DNA from: Laetiporus sulphureus 93-53
Taxonomy: Eukaryota; Basidiomycota; Agaricomycetes; Polyporales; Laetiporaceae
DNA: 64,000 bases
Direction of reading: 5' to 3'
Assembly: GCF_001632365.1 (NCBI RefSeq)
Contig: NW_024468560.1
Coordinates: forward strand, 112,388-176,387
Shown: piece after piece, positions 52,717 through 62,827 of the stretch
Position numbering within the stretch: the stretch's first letter is position 1
Layout: each line of letters opens with the position of its first letter
Notes under the pieces: generated by a model
Seen by the model: only the letters and a program-made list of their open reading frames with translations
Databases searched by the model: none
Told to the model about the DNA's origin: nothing
Translations under genes and position numbers: made by a program

Positions 52717-54163
52717 TTAAACCAAGACCCTGATCCTTTGTATAGCACCCTTAATCCGCTGCCACGACCGCGGCAGCTTCCTCTTCTTCATCGCCAGCGA
52801 TGACCATGAAACCGCCGCGCCATTTTCTGCAGCGAAGCTCGCAAAGGAGGACACGGGATCGGAGAGTTGTGGCATATCGAGCTGTAATTCGGGAATAGAC
52901 GTGGAGAGCACGATGGTGACATGCTCGGGAGTGATTGGGCTGGTACTCTCGGATCGAGAGGAGCCGTTCGAGAGGCTCGGAACAAGCAAACGGATGTGCA
53001 CAATTGTCGAGTCTGTGCGGCCTGCGCGGACAGGGGAAGGGATGTCGAGGAGCGGCCCGACGCCGTCGTCATCGGGTCTTGAGGAACGAGGTGCGAAGTC
53101 CGAGGGAAACGGAAGTATATGGACAAAACCGCTGGGGCAAGTGCTACAGCTGGTGGGGCGCGTCGACAGGCTGAATAGGGATGCCGGCGCAGACACAGAG
53201 CTGACGTTGACCTTGACACCAGGATCGCGGAAGGATGTGTCCACTGCGAGGATGGCCTTGTGGAGCTCGTGCAGGGTTATGCGGTACTCTGCAGGAGCGA
53301 GGATGCGGCCGAGGATGTCGGCGATGGCGGGGGAGACGGGAAGGTTGCGGAGCAAGTAGGCGTTTTCCTCGCGGATGTATCGCGCGAACCCTTTATCATT
53401 GTTCATCGAGGCAATGTGCCAAGGATTGTGGCCGGTAATCATATAGATGAGGATGATACCGAGGGACCAGATGTCCGAGACAGGGTTGAGGAATGGTCGA
53501 CGCTCCGTATCGTCCCCGATGCATTCTGCAAGAAAATGCTCAAGTCAGTTTGACGCGTATGATGAGGCTGTGAATACCAACCTGGACTCATATAGTACGA
53601 GCTACCGCAGCCATGTGACATGCTAACCTTGGACCTTGTCGCAAGTCCGAAGTCGCTGAGAAAAATCTCCTCGCCGTGCTCAGAACACAAATGTTCTCTG
53701 TTTTCAGATTGCGGTGAGAGATTCCGACGTCGTGGCATGCGTGAACGGCATCGATGAGCTGAAGGAAAGCCTTCTTGACGAGCGCATCGTTTCCTTCAAA
53801 TATTTTGCGCTCGGCGATGGCAGAGAACAAGTCCCCTCCTTGGCAGAAGTTGAGGACGACGAAGATATAATGCTCGTCCTCGATGACTTGATGGATTTTG
53901 ATGACATGTGGGTGGGCTGACGCCTTTCGGTGTAGCAAGACCTCTCTTCTCTGGTAACGGCGGTATTCTGAGTCCTCCGTATGTCTCAGAAGACACTTGA
54001 CTGCATATGTGATTGGTCGGTCTGAAGGACAGTTGAGGTCAAGTGCAGAATAGACGACACCGTAGGCGCCAGAGCCAAGCTTCTCGGTAAGGCGCAAGTG
54101 GAATACAGCAGACCTCACGCTTTCGTCCGTGAAGTCAGGCAAGATGGCGCTGAATTGAATCAT
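52717..54163 (-). pseudogene. RAN1-like Ser/Thr protein kinase, HRD to HRN and frameshift
   Basis: A eukaryotic protein kinase resembling the fungal RAN1/KSP1 group. It starts MIQFSAILPDF. The glycine loop is GSGAYGVVYSA, with VAIK-type Lys in TYAVKCLL. The catalytic loop reads GISHRNLKTENI (about 53715), so the catalytic Asp of HRD is Asn. One base appears missing just after ENI; the activation segment SDFGLATRSKVSM and CGSSYYMSPE follow in another frame. Then come VSDIWSLGIILIYMITGHNPW and a C-terminal Ser/Pro-rich tail ending RIRVLV at 52717. An Asp to Asn change at HRD abolishes normal phosphotransfer, so even with the frame restored this would be a pseudokinase. Confidence 0.8.
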
Positions 54164-55298
54164 GGCGAGCGCAATGTAAGAATGGGAGGGAATGAGGAAG
54201 AATGGAGAGGAGCAATGAGAATCGCGTGCAACTTATGTTGGTCGATGGGGTTCGTGGACGTGCTCGCAGGGCTATATGCTGAGCCATCGGATACGGGTAG
54301 CGGAGGACGGAAGACACGGATGGATGAGCGCATGAGGGATGCGGATATACTTCTCGGGTATAACAGCCACTGATAGGCTTGTATCCACGTTCGGCATCCT
54401 GAACAAACTAGATTACGATCGTGACTGTCCTTCGAGTAATCAGGTATGGCAGCTAAGAATAAACGCATAACCCCAGTCTCGCTTTGTCAACAGAACGAAA
54501 CGTAATCACGTATCACGCGGCACTCACCGTATCAAACATCATCTTGCGGTATTGCCAGGTGGTCATGTCGCTTGAGGGTCTGCAAGAGTCTTGGCACATA
54601 TTCACAGCAAGACGCATGGGTGAACTGCCGAACCCACCATCCCATGTCAATTTTCTGATGGTTCAAGACGTATGAATACTTTTCAATATAGCAACTTACG
54701 GGAGTTGCATGAAGGAGGTAATGGCGGTGACAGTTGAACGTTTCGGATTGGCCATGGCCCGCTGACTACGAGCGTCTAATAACCCCGCGCATATCTGATC
54801 TAGACGCCCAATAACCCCGGTCAACACCCTTCCCAGACTTGATAGTAATATTGAAGGACAGCTGATAGGGTTGAGGAAGTTTGAGGCTATACGCGACGAA
54901 TTGTGGCCTTCAACACCTGCCATCAAACCAGACAATATGTCGACACGAGCTCTCCTTGCTGCAGTTCTCCCAATACACATCTATTCCTCGAGTTAGCGCT
55001 CTTATGCTCGCCGACGCTGGCCACACTTGATGAAATCAGAGAACAGTGTGGGGGACGCTCGCTACCCAGCGCTGCAAGCTCGATATGAGAGTGTTTTCTG
55101 TCGTCCACATGGGTGAATCAGGCCCTGCAGGACATCTTCCTCCGGAGTCTTGTCCCTTCTGGGGAAAAAACAGCCTACTGAACTCCCATCAAAGCCGACT
55201 CTGTTCACAAGATAGCAGACCAGACGAAGTCTGCTCCATTCGGCGTTGGCAATGCAGTCGTGATATATAGCTGTCACCTTTCACACGTCTCTTGAACT
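54164..55298. other. Intergenic region, no gene recognised
   Basis: No supported coding region. An upstream exon of the hypothetical gene at 55299 may lie near its 3' end. Confidence 0.35.
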
Positions 55299-55830
55299 GT
55301 GCATCCTGCAGTGAACTTCATCGCCAAAGCGCGCAAGCTCCCTCCTGCGCCTCCGCCGAACGATGACCCCGCCTCAATCAAAGGCAACATCTCGTTGAAG
55401 AAGAAGAACCTCGTTCAGAGGATCATGGCGTGGCACATCGGGAACTATCCTGGCAGCAAGATCTTTGGGCGCTCGGAGCTCAGCGACTTGGAACTCACGG
55501 AGGTCGCTGTCAGGACCGTCGGCATGGGAGATCATACGGAACTAATGCCAGAAGATGTGCCAGTAGAGGAGCTGAGGAAGATGCCACTTGAAGTGCAGTC
55601 TGTAATGGAGATCAAGGTGAAAGAAGGTACGCGGTCTATATTGATCAAGGGTATCAAGCAACGCCACAGTAATGGTAATCGTTATAAAACGTAGAAATGC
55701 TGAACGTTCATAAGATGCTGGCTGGAGGTTGCTCAGCTCATCTGCTTGATGTGTACGTGCGCTCCCTTTCACAAGCTAGAGCGGAGCATGATGCATGGAT
55801 GACAGAGGCACCTTCTCTCCTCTATTAATT
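55299..55830 (+). CDS. Hypothetical protein, probable C-terminal exons
   Basis: The frame from about 55310 encodes NFIAKARKLPPAPPPNDDP, LVQRIMAWHIGNYPGSKIFG and LELTEVAVRTVGMGD, then after a possible intron at 55628-55690 MLNVHKMLAGGCSAHLLDV and a stop near 55827. It looks like genuine conserved protein, but I do not recognise the family. The 5' exons are unclear. Confidence 0.45.
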
Positions 55831-56299
55831 CTTTCCCTCATTACCGGCATAGACGCGACGGGAGTGTCGATGGCTATGAATCTTGTATGGCACTCTGCCG
55901 CACCGCTGTAAGATGGATTTCCAGGTTGCCATCAATCATATAGGACTGACGTCCGTTGCAGTGGCACGGAGTTGAAAATAGTGGGCACTTCACTATCGCT
56001 GCGTGGAGGTATCACTGCCGCACGATCTGAGGTGATGCGTTGTTATGGTTGTTCCAGCACTGGCACCAACCTGATGGATGCTTCCTATAGGTATATGATA
56101 AGAAGACAAAGCATTTGCTGGTCTCCGCTGTGCATACAATTGCACCGTTCGCAGCACGAGCACCGAAATCATCAGACAATCAAGGGTCGGTTTCAAGATT
56201 GTGAACCTGTCGATCGTAGAAGTCGTGATATTCATTTTCAGGTCGTCTTCTCAGCTCTTCTGTGCCGGTGATGTTGTATTACTAGCCACCTATCAGACT
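55831..56299. other. Spacer, nothing identified
   Basis: Short open stretches only; no conserved protein seen. Confidence 0.35.
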
Positions 56300-57114
56300 C
56301 TATTCTGTCAGAGTGCTTAGATATTCCTGCAACTTCGACAGCGCCCGATATCGATGCGATAGTGAGTTCTTCTTCTCCGGCGTCATCTCAGCATATCTGC
56401 ATAAGCATGTCAATTGTGGACTCCAGTGCTATGGCCAGATCACGAGAGACGCACGTCTGACCTGTGCCATTTGGCTCGAAGGTAGGGTCCCAACCAAACT
56501 TGCCGTCTCCGTGAGCAGTTACGATGTGGCCGTCCGTCCGGCCTTCGAACAGGATGGGCTCCGAGCCTGGGCCTGCGCTGTATGCAAATGTGCAGAGCGC
56601 CCAAGCGGCTGTGGTCGGAAAGCCGACGAGCAGTTTGTTCAAGCCTGGAGGGTGCATGCATGTATGAGGCAGACGGACTATGAGTCGACTTGTGAAGTGG
56701 ACGGACCATCGTGGCCGAGCTCCTTAAGGAAGTACTTGATGTATGGCCCTGGAAGGCCGTTCAATGCTTCAAAGCACAGAGCGGTGTCCTCGGTGATGCA
56801 TGGTCCTCCTAGCAGTTCAGCGGCGCGGCGGCATTTTGCGGTGGTGACTTCACGTGTCGTTCCCTGTATTTCTGGGACTATGAGTTAATAAAAGGGAAGG
56901 TGCGATGGTCAGCAATCAATCTTAATCGAAAAGATAATCAGGTGTTGTACTCGCTATCGAGGTCTTGGGAGTCAATCTCGACGCCAGACCGTGAGAGAAT
57001 TGCGCGGACTTCCTTGAGCTTGCTCGTGTTGCCGGTCACGAATACTGGGTGGCGGCATCAGTGCCTGTGTTACATGCCATATGGAGAGACCTCACTGAGT
57101 TTCCTGGATGCCAT
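56300..57114 (-). CDS. HAM1: Inosine triphosphate pyrophosphatase (ITPA/HAM1)
   Basis: Hydrolyses ITP, dITP and XTP to monophosphates, clearing the nucleotide pool. It starts MASRKL at 57114. A short intron (GTGAGG...CCCAG) gives the conserved N-terminus [17 protein letters not shown]. After a second intron come [20 protein letters not shown] and [18 protein letters not shown] (substrate and metal site), [36 protein letters not shown] and [17 protein letters not shown] final intron (donor GTGCGT) gives [20 protein letters not shown], ending at TAG 56300. All key blocks are present and in frame, so it is probably functional. Confidence 0.88.
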
Positions 57115-57272
57115 CTTGACTTGGCTTGGGCAGCACGTACGATTCGAGTCAACCTGATAGTGGGCGCTTGTACCTTACAAGCGCTGGTTACCGACTTGCC
57201 CTGAACAAGGGTGGCGCGCTAACCGACGCGTCCCGCTCGTGACCTGCAATCACCGCGCGTCCCTGGTGCATC

Positions 57273-57490
57273 TTGAGTCTTGAGCCTCGCATGCCCGCTA
57301 TGGCTCGAGAGGTAGCATCGCCTGTTAGCAACGACTCACAGAAGGAGAACTCCGGCGTACGCGTGAGGGTCAAAGCGGAGAAGATGAAGCAGAAGAAGCT
57401 GTCGAAGGGCAAGAAGCCGATGCGGCGACGCGTCAAGATAGAGGAGCAGGAGAATGAGAAGGAGCCTGAGGAGTCAGCGTTTGGGCAGAA
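57273..57490 (+). pseudogene. SMC5: Probable N-terminal exon of SMC5, detached from the body
   Basis: Plus-strand reading MPAMAREVASPVSNDSQKEN, RVKAEKMKQKKLSKGKK, RRRVKIEEQENEKEPEES. This basic-then-acidic, KEN-containing leader is the kind of N-terminus found in basidiomycete SMC5. It would lead naturally into the acidic stretch that opens the SMC5 body at 41840. It ends abruptly against minus-strand LSH sequence at about 57490. The assignment rests on composition, continuity and the missing start of the SMC5 body rather than on a conserved domain. The alternative is an unrelated basic peptide. Confidence 0.4.
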
Positions 57491-58798
57491 GGACTGCTTC
57501 CGCTGGAACAATCCCTCAAGCAGGCACTCCAGGATCATCATTTTGCCACTGGTGCTCACGAGTGTCGTTCAGCGCCGGCTGCTGCGTCTCGGGATCTATC
57601 GGCCAGTCGAACAGGAAAGGATGCGAGCAGATTTTCCGGAGCTGCATGTAGCTTCATATTGTTCACCTTTTAAACTATAATCATAGGTGTCAGTCATACT
57701 ACTAATCAATTTAGTGCAAACAATTGGAGATACGGGTAATTTTATACCGCCACTCTCGTCCAATCTCCTCTGCACTTTGCACTCGTTCATTCTGCTTGGC
57801 TCCATGGAGCACTCCGGATTGAGGCTTCACGGAGTACTCGTCGTCATCTTCGTCAACGCCGTAGTTCCTCCGTTTACTCCGGCGAGTCCGCGGCCGTGCT
57901 TTTGCTTTGGTTTGAACATAAAGGGGGACTTCCTCTTCCTCGTCGTTTGCGATGGCCTTGAGCGAAGCCACCTTGCCTTTGCACTCCTTCCGTTGGCTGG
58001 CTTCCAAAAGTGCACGTAGGCCGCCCTTGACGATGGCATCGTACACTTCGCGCTGGCGCTCACTCAGCGGGGCATAGAGCATGTACTCTTTTTTTTTGGC
58101 GGGAGGTTCGTTTCGACATCCGCTTTAAGCTGTCACAGTAGGAACGGCCGGAGGAGAGCATGGAGAAAATAAATGAGTTGTGAAGAGCGGGAGGCCGATA
58201 GCGTGGCCTGCGACATCGGGAGGTTGAACCTAACGAGGCAAAACATGAGATTGAAATATGCTACAAATATGACATCGTCTCACCATTCCTCAAATGCTTC
58301 CAAATCTGAAAATAAGTCTGGCAGGACGAAGTTGAGGCGAGCCCATAGTTCGCTGAGATTGTTCTATATAAGCCAATTTAGCAGAATGACACATCAGCAC
58401 ATGGACACGAACATGGACTCACATGCAGCGGTGTGCCCGTCAACGCCATCCTTGGTGCAGCATTGAGCTTCTTGATCTCATGCATGAGCCTACAGTCCAT
58501 ATTCTTGAGTCTGTGGCCCTCATCGACAACGATGAAGCCCCAGTAGTACTCCATGAGCTGTGCGCGGTCCCTTGTAATCATCTCGTATGTCGTCACTACC
58601 ACTGAGAAGTTCATGCGCTGCGGTGAAGGCAGCTCATGTTTGGCCGGCTTGGAAGGAGTATACTCCCCGTCCTGCTCTCCCTTCACCTGTGGGGCTGTCC
58701 TATGGAACTTCTGAGCGGTGCTCGAGTCTTCCTCATCCTCATCCTCAGAGTCGAACTCTCCGACCTCCTGACACCTTCCAGATGGCCGGCTGCTCTTC
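57490..58798 (-). pseudogene. LSH/HELLS-type SNF2 remodeller, ATPase-lobe fragment with stops
   Basis: Minus-strand blocks in order: SVVVTTYEMITRDRAQLMEYYW, IVVDEGHRLKNMDCRL (Walker B DEGH), MALTGTPLH (motif III). After an intron come NNLSELWARLNFVLPDLF and FNLPMSQATLSASRSSQL, then ADVETNLPPKK and LYAPLSERQREVYDAIVKGG. An acidic and basic insert follows, then MQLRKICSHPFLFDWPIDPE and, one frame over, SGKMMILECLLEGLFQRK. The usual LLRRLKAD reads LL-stop-QLKAD (TGA at 58133-58135), and a nine-A run at 58088-58096 shifts the frame. The Walker A part is missing, cut off by the inverted repeat at 58799; the second RecA lobe is also missing. Its C-terminal end is at 41522-41836. Confidence 0.8.
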
Positions 58799-59483
58799 CA
58801 CTAAGTCCATCGTTAAATTGTCAGGATAAACCACTGACCATCAGGGCCGCCGGGACTACCGAAGACTCTCCGTGACCCAGATAAGTCTATTTCTCGCTCT
58901 CTGGTCAGCCAGCAGTCTTTGAGCCACTTTGATGGGGAAACATCATACCACAATAGGGCCTTGCTGGTATTTCGACACCCATATTGCCTTCCCTTGGTCC
59001 TACCGTGCCGTCGCTCTGGTCTAATGTAGTCGAGTATACTTAGGTGGTTTTCAATACCTTTCAGGAAATGGAAGCTAACCTGAGCTCTCGTCTGAGCTGT
59101 TGTGGATAGATTCTCTTGCAGAATGGAATCCTTCATCAGACATATCAGATTCTGGGCCACTGGAAGGCCCTGAAGCTATGGTTCCGATATTGCTGGACAT
59201 GAAGGATGGACTACTGTGCGAAGAGCACCTTGATGAACTTGGCCTTCAATTATTTGTGCTGTCACTAACCTAGCAATCTGCGCAAACGACACTCTAGAGC
59301 TGGTACCAGTAATAGATATCGATCAAGGCTTGAGATGGTGCATGTGATGCACGAGGCTGACAGCGGTTGCTCCAAGGTCTATAAGTGGAGTTTGAACGGC
59401 GAAGCCAAGCTGTGAGAAGACTGTCTAATTAGCAAGGCAGACTTCGGAGGAAGTGAGCGTAGGCCATGAGTCTGATCTGTCAG
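58799..59483 (-). repeat. Inverted repeat copy B (~685 bp)
   Basis: Reverse-complement copy of 25637-26321, including the same start codon and first exons of the lineage-specific gene. It abuts the LSH fragment exactly where LSH homology is lost at the N-terminal side. The copies differ by only a few bases, so the duplication is young compared with the decay of neighbouring genes. Confidence 0.9.
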
Positions 59484-60823
59484 AATGCTGCAATAACTTC
59501 ACATTGCAGGACTGTCCGCGCGTGCTGCATCATACGCCGGTCGGATCTAGTGTAAGGCGGGTATAGAATTGTATGGGCTTTGAAATACCTGGCCACAGTA
59601 CACGAGCCATCACGCATTACATTGCAGCAGCTGAGAGTGTCCTTGCAGCTGTGTGGGAAAAGTGGACTTTGTGAAGTACGCTTTCACCGGTTTCATGCCC
59701 ATCGCGTAGGAGAGCATGAGTGATGCACACCCGTTCGAACAATCGCACTCACCCGATCACACGTATTCTCATGGCTAGGGCTTTCATGACAGAAATTCAA
59801 CTTCTCAACGGGGTTTCTGAAAGAGGTGAAGGAGAGCCGAGTTGCATGTACTCTCGGTCAATTAGCACCTGTTATGTAGTCCTCATACCGTTGTATTCAA
59901 AGTGTCTCTCCCGTCCACCTCCGTGTATGAATAGCCCGCGAATTTCATCTCACGCTATGCTCAGACCATGTGGGTCGCTTATTCCAGGCAGCGTGGCCGT
60001 GCTGTGTTCCGTGCTTGTTATTGCTGAGCACCGCGCATAGAGCGACGTCAGCCCCATGGCTCTCCGCCGATCGAAGTGAACCTTGAACCTTGCGTGCGCC
60101 ATACGACGAAATGTCGACGATTAGGCCAAAGCGGTCACACGCTCACATGATGAAACTGCCCACGGGCCAATTGCAAATGTTTCGCTGGATCACCGTCGCC
60201 CCCGTGCCTCGTTTTATGACGCCGCCCACCTTTCTATCCCGGGCAAGCGGACCGACACGTCAGACCGCCTCCCAATTGTGAGTCGCCTTCCTCCGCCCAG
60301 TTCGGCATCAGCGGTGCTTGGCTCCGTACCTTCTGAGTAGTATTGCACTCAGATAGGCTGAGATAAAAATAAACTGTTCCTGGATGTGATCTGCGACTGC
60401 ATTGCTATCGTGTTCGAGTGGTGTGCGGATAGTACTACGACTCACCGGTATCTCCGCCATTCTGACGCTCTCCTTGTTTCTGTGCGATGGTCAATGCATC
60501 ACATGGAACACGCGATAATCAGCGAATCCTCAAACGCGAGCTTGACGGTGTAGCACCGAGGTTCCAGAAAGAAGTTGACATAAACATCGATATCACCGAC
60601 GTGTCTGTGTACAATTGATATATTCAGAACGATACAGGCCGAAAGATTATCTGAGAAGTGAAGTCAATGTATTGCATAAAAAGGATTCATTGAGATGATT
60701 AATCATAGCCGAGACCTACCAAGAAAAGACATAACAATAGACTCAATAATCAAGCAGACGAGAGATTTGAGCTACACAAACGTGCATGATGTTGACTGAA
60801 ATCAAGAATGATTGAAAAATGTC
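59484..60823. other. Intergenic region, no gene recognised
   Basis: Short open stretches at 59720-60040 and 60090-60281 have no recognisable protein. No RNA gene or repeat was identified. Confidence 0.4.
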
Positions 60824-61455
60824 CTATGCATTATCCGTCATGATCGCAAATAATTCCTGCTCATTGATCTCTCCGTCCTGGTCGAGGTCGAACCCGTCGG
60901 TCGTGGCTTGCCTAAATGCATAGCACGATATCAGCCACCACGTTACAGAGACGATGACGAGGGATGTACAGTTCATCATCTTCCAACCGGTCACCAATTT
61001 CCTTCGCCACCCTCCTCGGGTTTCTTAGGCTGATCTTGCCGTTGTTGTCATCATCGAAAAGCTGAAACACGTGGCGGATCTCTTCTATGGGATTATGAAT
61101 CAGTATGCGCTCGCTCACTGCAGAACGGAGCAAGAATGACGCCATCGAGGGATAAATGGAGAAAAGAAATTGAATGACATTGAATGACGTGGAACGTCTT
61201 CGCGAGAAAGCATGCACTCACTGATTTTCGCAAAATCTTCGAAGTCCGTCAGTCCATGTCCCATCCTGTCATGATCTCGCAGGTTCTTCAGCACCTCCGC
61301 CTTCTCCAAGTCGAACCCTAACGCGCGCATCGCGACTTTGAGCTCGTGGTAGTCGACGCAGCCATCTTTGTCCGTGTCGAAGAGCTCGAACGCTTCTTTG
61401 ATCTCCTGCTTTTGCCTGTCGGTGAGCGCAAGGACGCATGTGCGTCGCTTGGCCT
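60824..61455 (-). CDS. CDC31: Centrin (CDC31), EF-hand protein; 5' exon not fixed
   Basis: Centrin is a calmodulin-like protein of the spindle pole body and the TREX-2 mRNA-export complex. The minus strand encodes [22 protein letters not shown] (EF-hand 1, canonical), [17 protein letters not shown]-hand 2, then after an intron (GTGAGT...CTGCAG) [13 protein letters not shown] and EF-hand 3 [13 protein letters not shown] with [17 protein letters not shown] last intron leads to EF-hand 4 [17 protein letters not shown], ending at TAG 60824. Hand 3 lacks the usual last Glu, as in many centrins. The first exon upstream of about 61455 was not located. No damage was seen. Confidence 0.82.
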
Positions 61456-61639
61456 TTTATGCCGCAGAAAACGAGTACATGACGGTAAAAAGAGTATTGT
61501 GGGAGGACAGGCGCTAGAGAGCGAGGACAACGCGTGATAACGCGCGACGCGTCACCACAACCTGTGACCTAGCCGCTTGTCGTGCACCGTATCTGCTTTC
61601 TGTTTCCAACTTTTCACCCACATCCGCGCGCGCTCGACA

Positions 61640-62620
61640 ACACCATAAACCATTGGGATCGCACCTCTTTCCGTTTCCGCCACCGCTGAGACCTCCAAGC
61701 TCGCTGGCTTTGGCGTAGAGGCCAAGCGCGTCAATCCCAGCGAGCTGACCCCGGAACACTTCAAGCAGCTTCTCTACAAGTTTGGCCCGTTGCTTCTCCG
61801 CTTTCTTCAATGTGGGTGACTGACACTGTCATGCACTCAGTATGATGTCTTGCTCTTCCGCGATGCGGACCTCACGCCTGGTCAGCAGTACAGGCTTACA
61901 AAGGTCAGTCTATCTGTCTTCGCGCTTCGCACAGTACAGTGGCGGATGAACATCGGCAGGCCTTTGATCCGACATCGGAGAGTTATGGACATGGGAATAA
62001 CAAGACGGAGAAAACGGCGCCATCTACAACCACGAGGGCTTCACGGAGGCGATGCTCAAGCACCCCTCGCCCACTACCTTCCACAAGACACAGGTCTCGC
62101 GCGAGGATGAGGAGAAGGGCTACACGCGCTTCTACCGCTGGCACATCGACGCGGCGCTACACGACCTGTCCCCGCCCAGGGCCCTAAGTGGATCTGTCGG
62201 TACGACGATGGCACGGGCGACGAGCAGTCTCGCTGGGTACGACGGCGTTCGTGTCTGGCAAGGTCATGTTCGATCTCCTCCCTCCGGAGCGGAAGAGCCT
62301 GGCGATGCGGAGAAAGGTCAAGTATGCGCCCCACCCATATGTGTGGATGGCTCCGACGCACGCAATTTCCACCGGGCTTGGTATTGAAACAGAAGGACTC
62401 GAGCTTGCTTTGGACCAGCTTCCTCCATGGGAAGAACCGCGGAGGAAGATACTCCCTGTTGTACGCATCAAGCATCATTCAGGTCCAGGGTGGATTGCTC
62501 AAAACCTTTTTAGGTTTGGAAGAACCCCGTTACAGGCAATCTGCACCTCGAATTGCAGCCTTGCGGAGCTGCGGAACTATTTGTCGATCCTCTTCGAGCA
62601 CGCGTTAACGATCGACGAGA
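61640..62620 (+). pseudogene. Alpha-ketoglutarate-dependent xanthine dioxygenase (XanA-like), frameshifted
   Basis: A fungal TauD-family enzyme converting xanthine to uric acid. Plus-strand blocks: ELTPEHFKQLLYKFGPLLLRF, DADLTPGQQYRLTK, FDPTSESYGHGNN, a frame change, then KHPSPTTFHKTQV, YTRFYRWHIDAALHDLSPPR (with the metal His-x-Asp pair HID) and CRYDDGTGDE. At about 62225 bases are lost and the frame shifts to SLGTTAFVSGKVMFDLLPPE, then RVKYAPHPYVWMAPTHAISTGLGIETEGLEL and LPPWEE. The C-terminal part with the second metal His and the 2-oxoglutarate Arg is not found; the reading becomes unrelated after about 62470. I read it as a truncated pseudogene. Confidence 0.75.
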
Positions 62621-62827
62621 GTAACACGTCATGCCCAACTTACTTGTCATCCTGTAACACAGCGTCGTTTCCGCCCTCATAAGCACTGGAATGCGCGGTC
62701 CTGAAAATCAAGAGAAATTCGTCTTACCGGCTGGAACGAACACCTTATCTCGCCGGGCAATGATTTCCGCCTCGACCCCAGCTGCTCCGTCATTCTGATT
62801 CCGAGACATACTCCTCGCTGATATACC

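Noticed and set aside
57188..57490. Extension of the LSH minus-strand frame down to 57188
   Set aside because: After FQRK the reading no longer resembles LSH, while the plus strand reads as a basic/acidic leader compatible with SMC5. The junction is placed near 57490.
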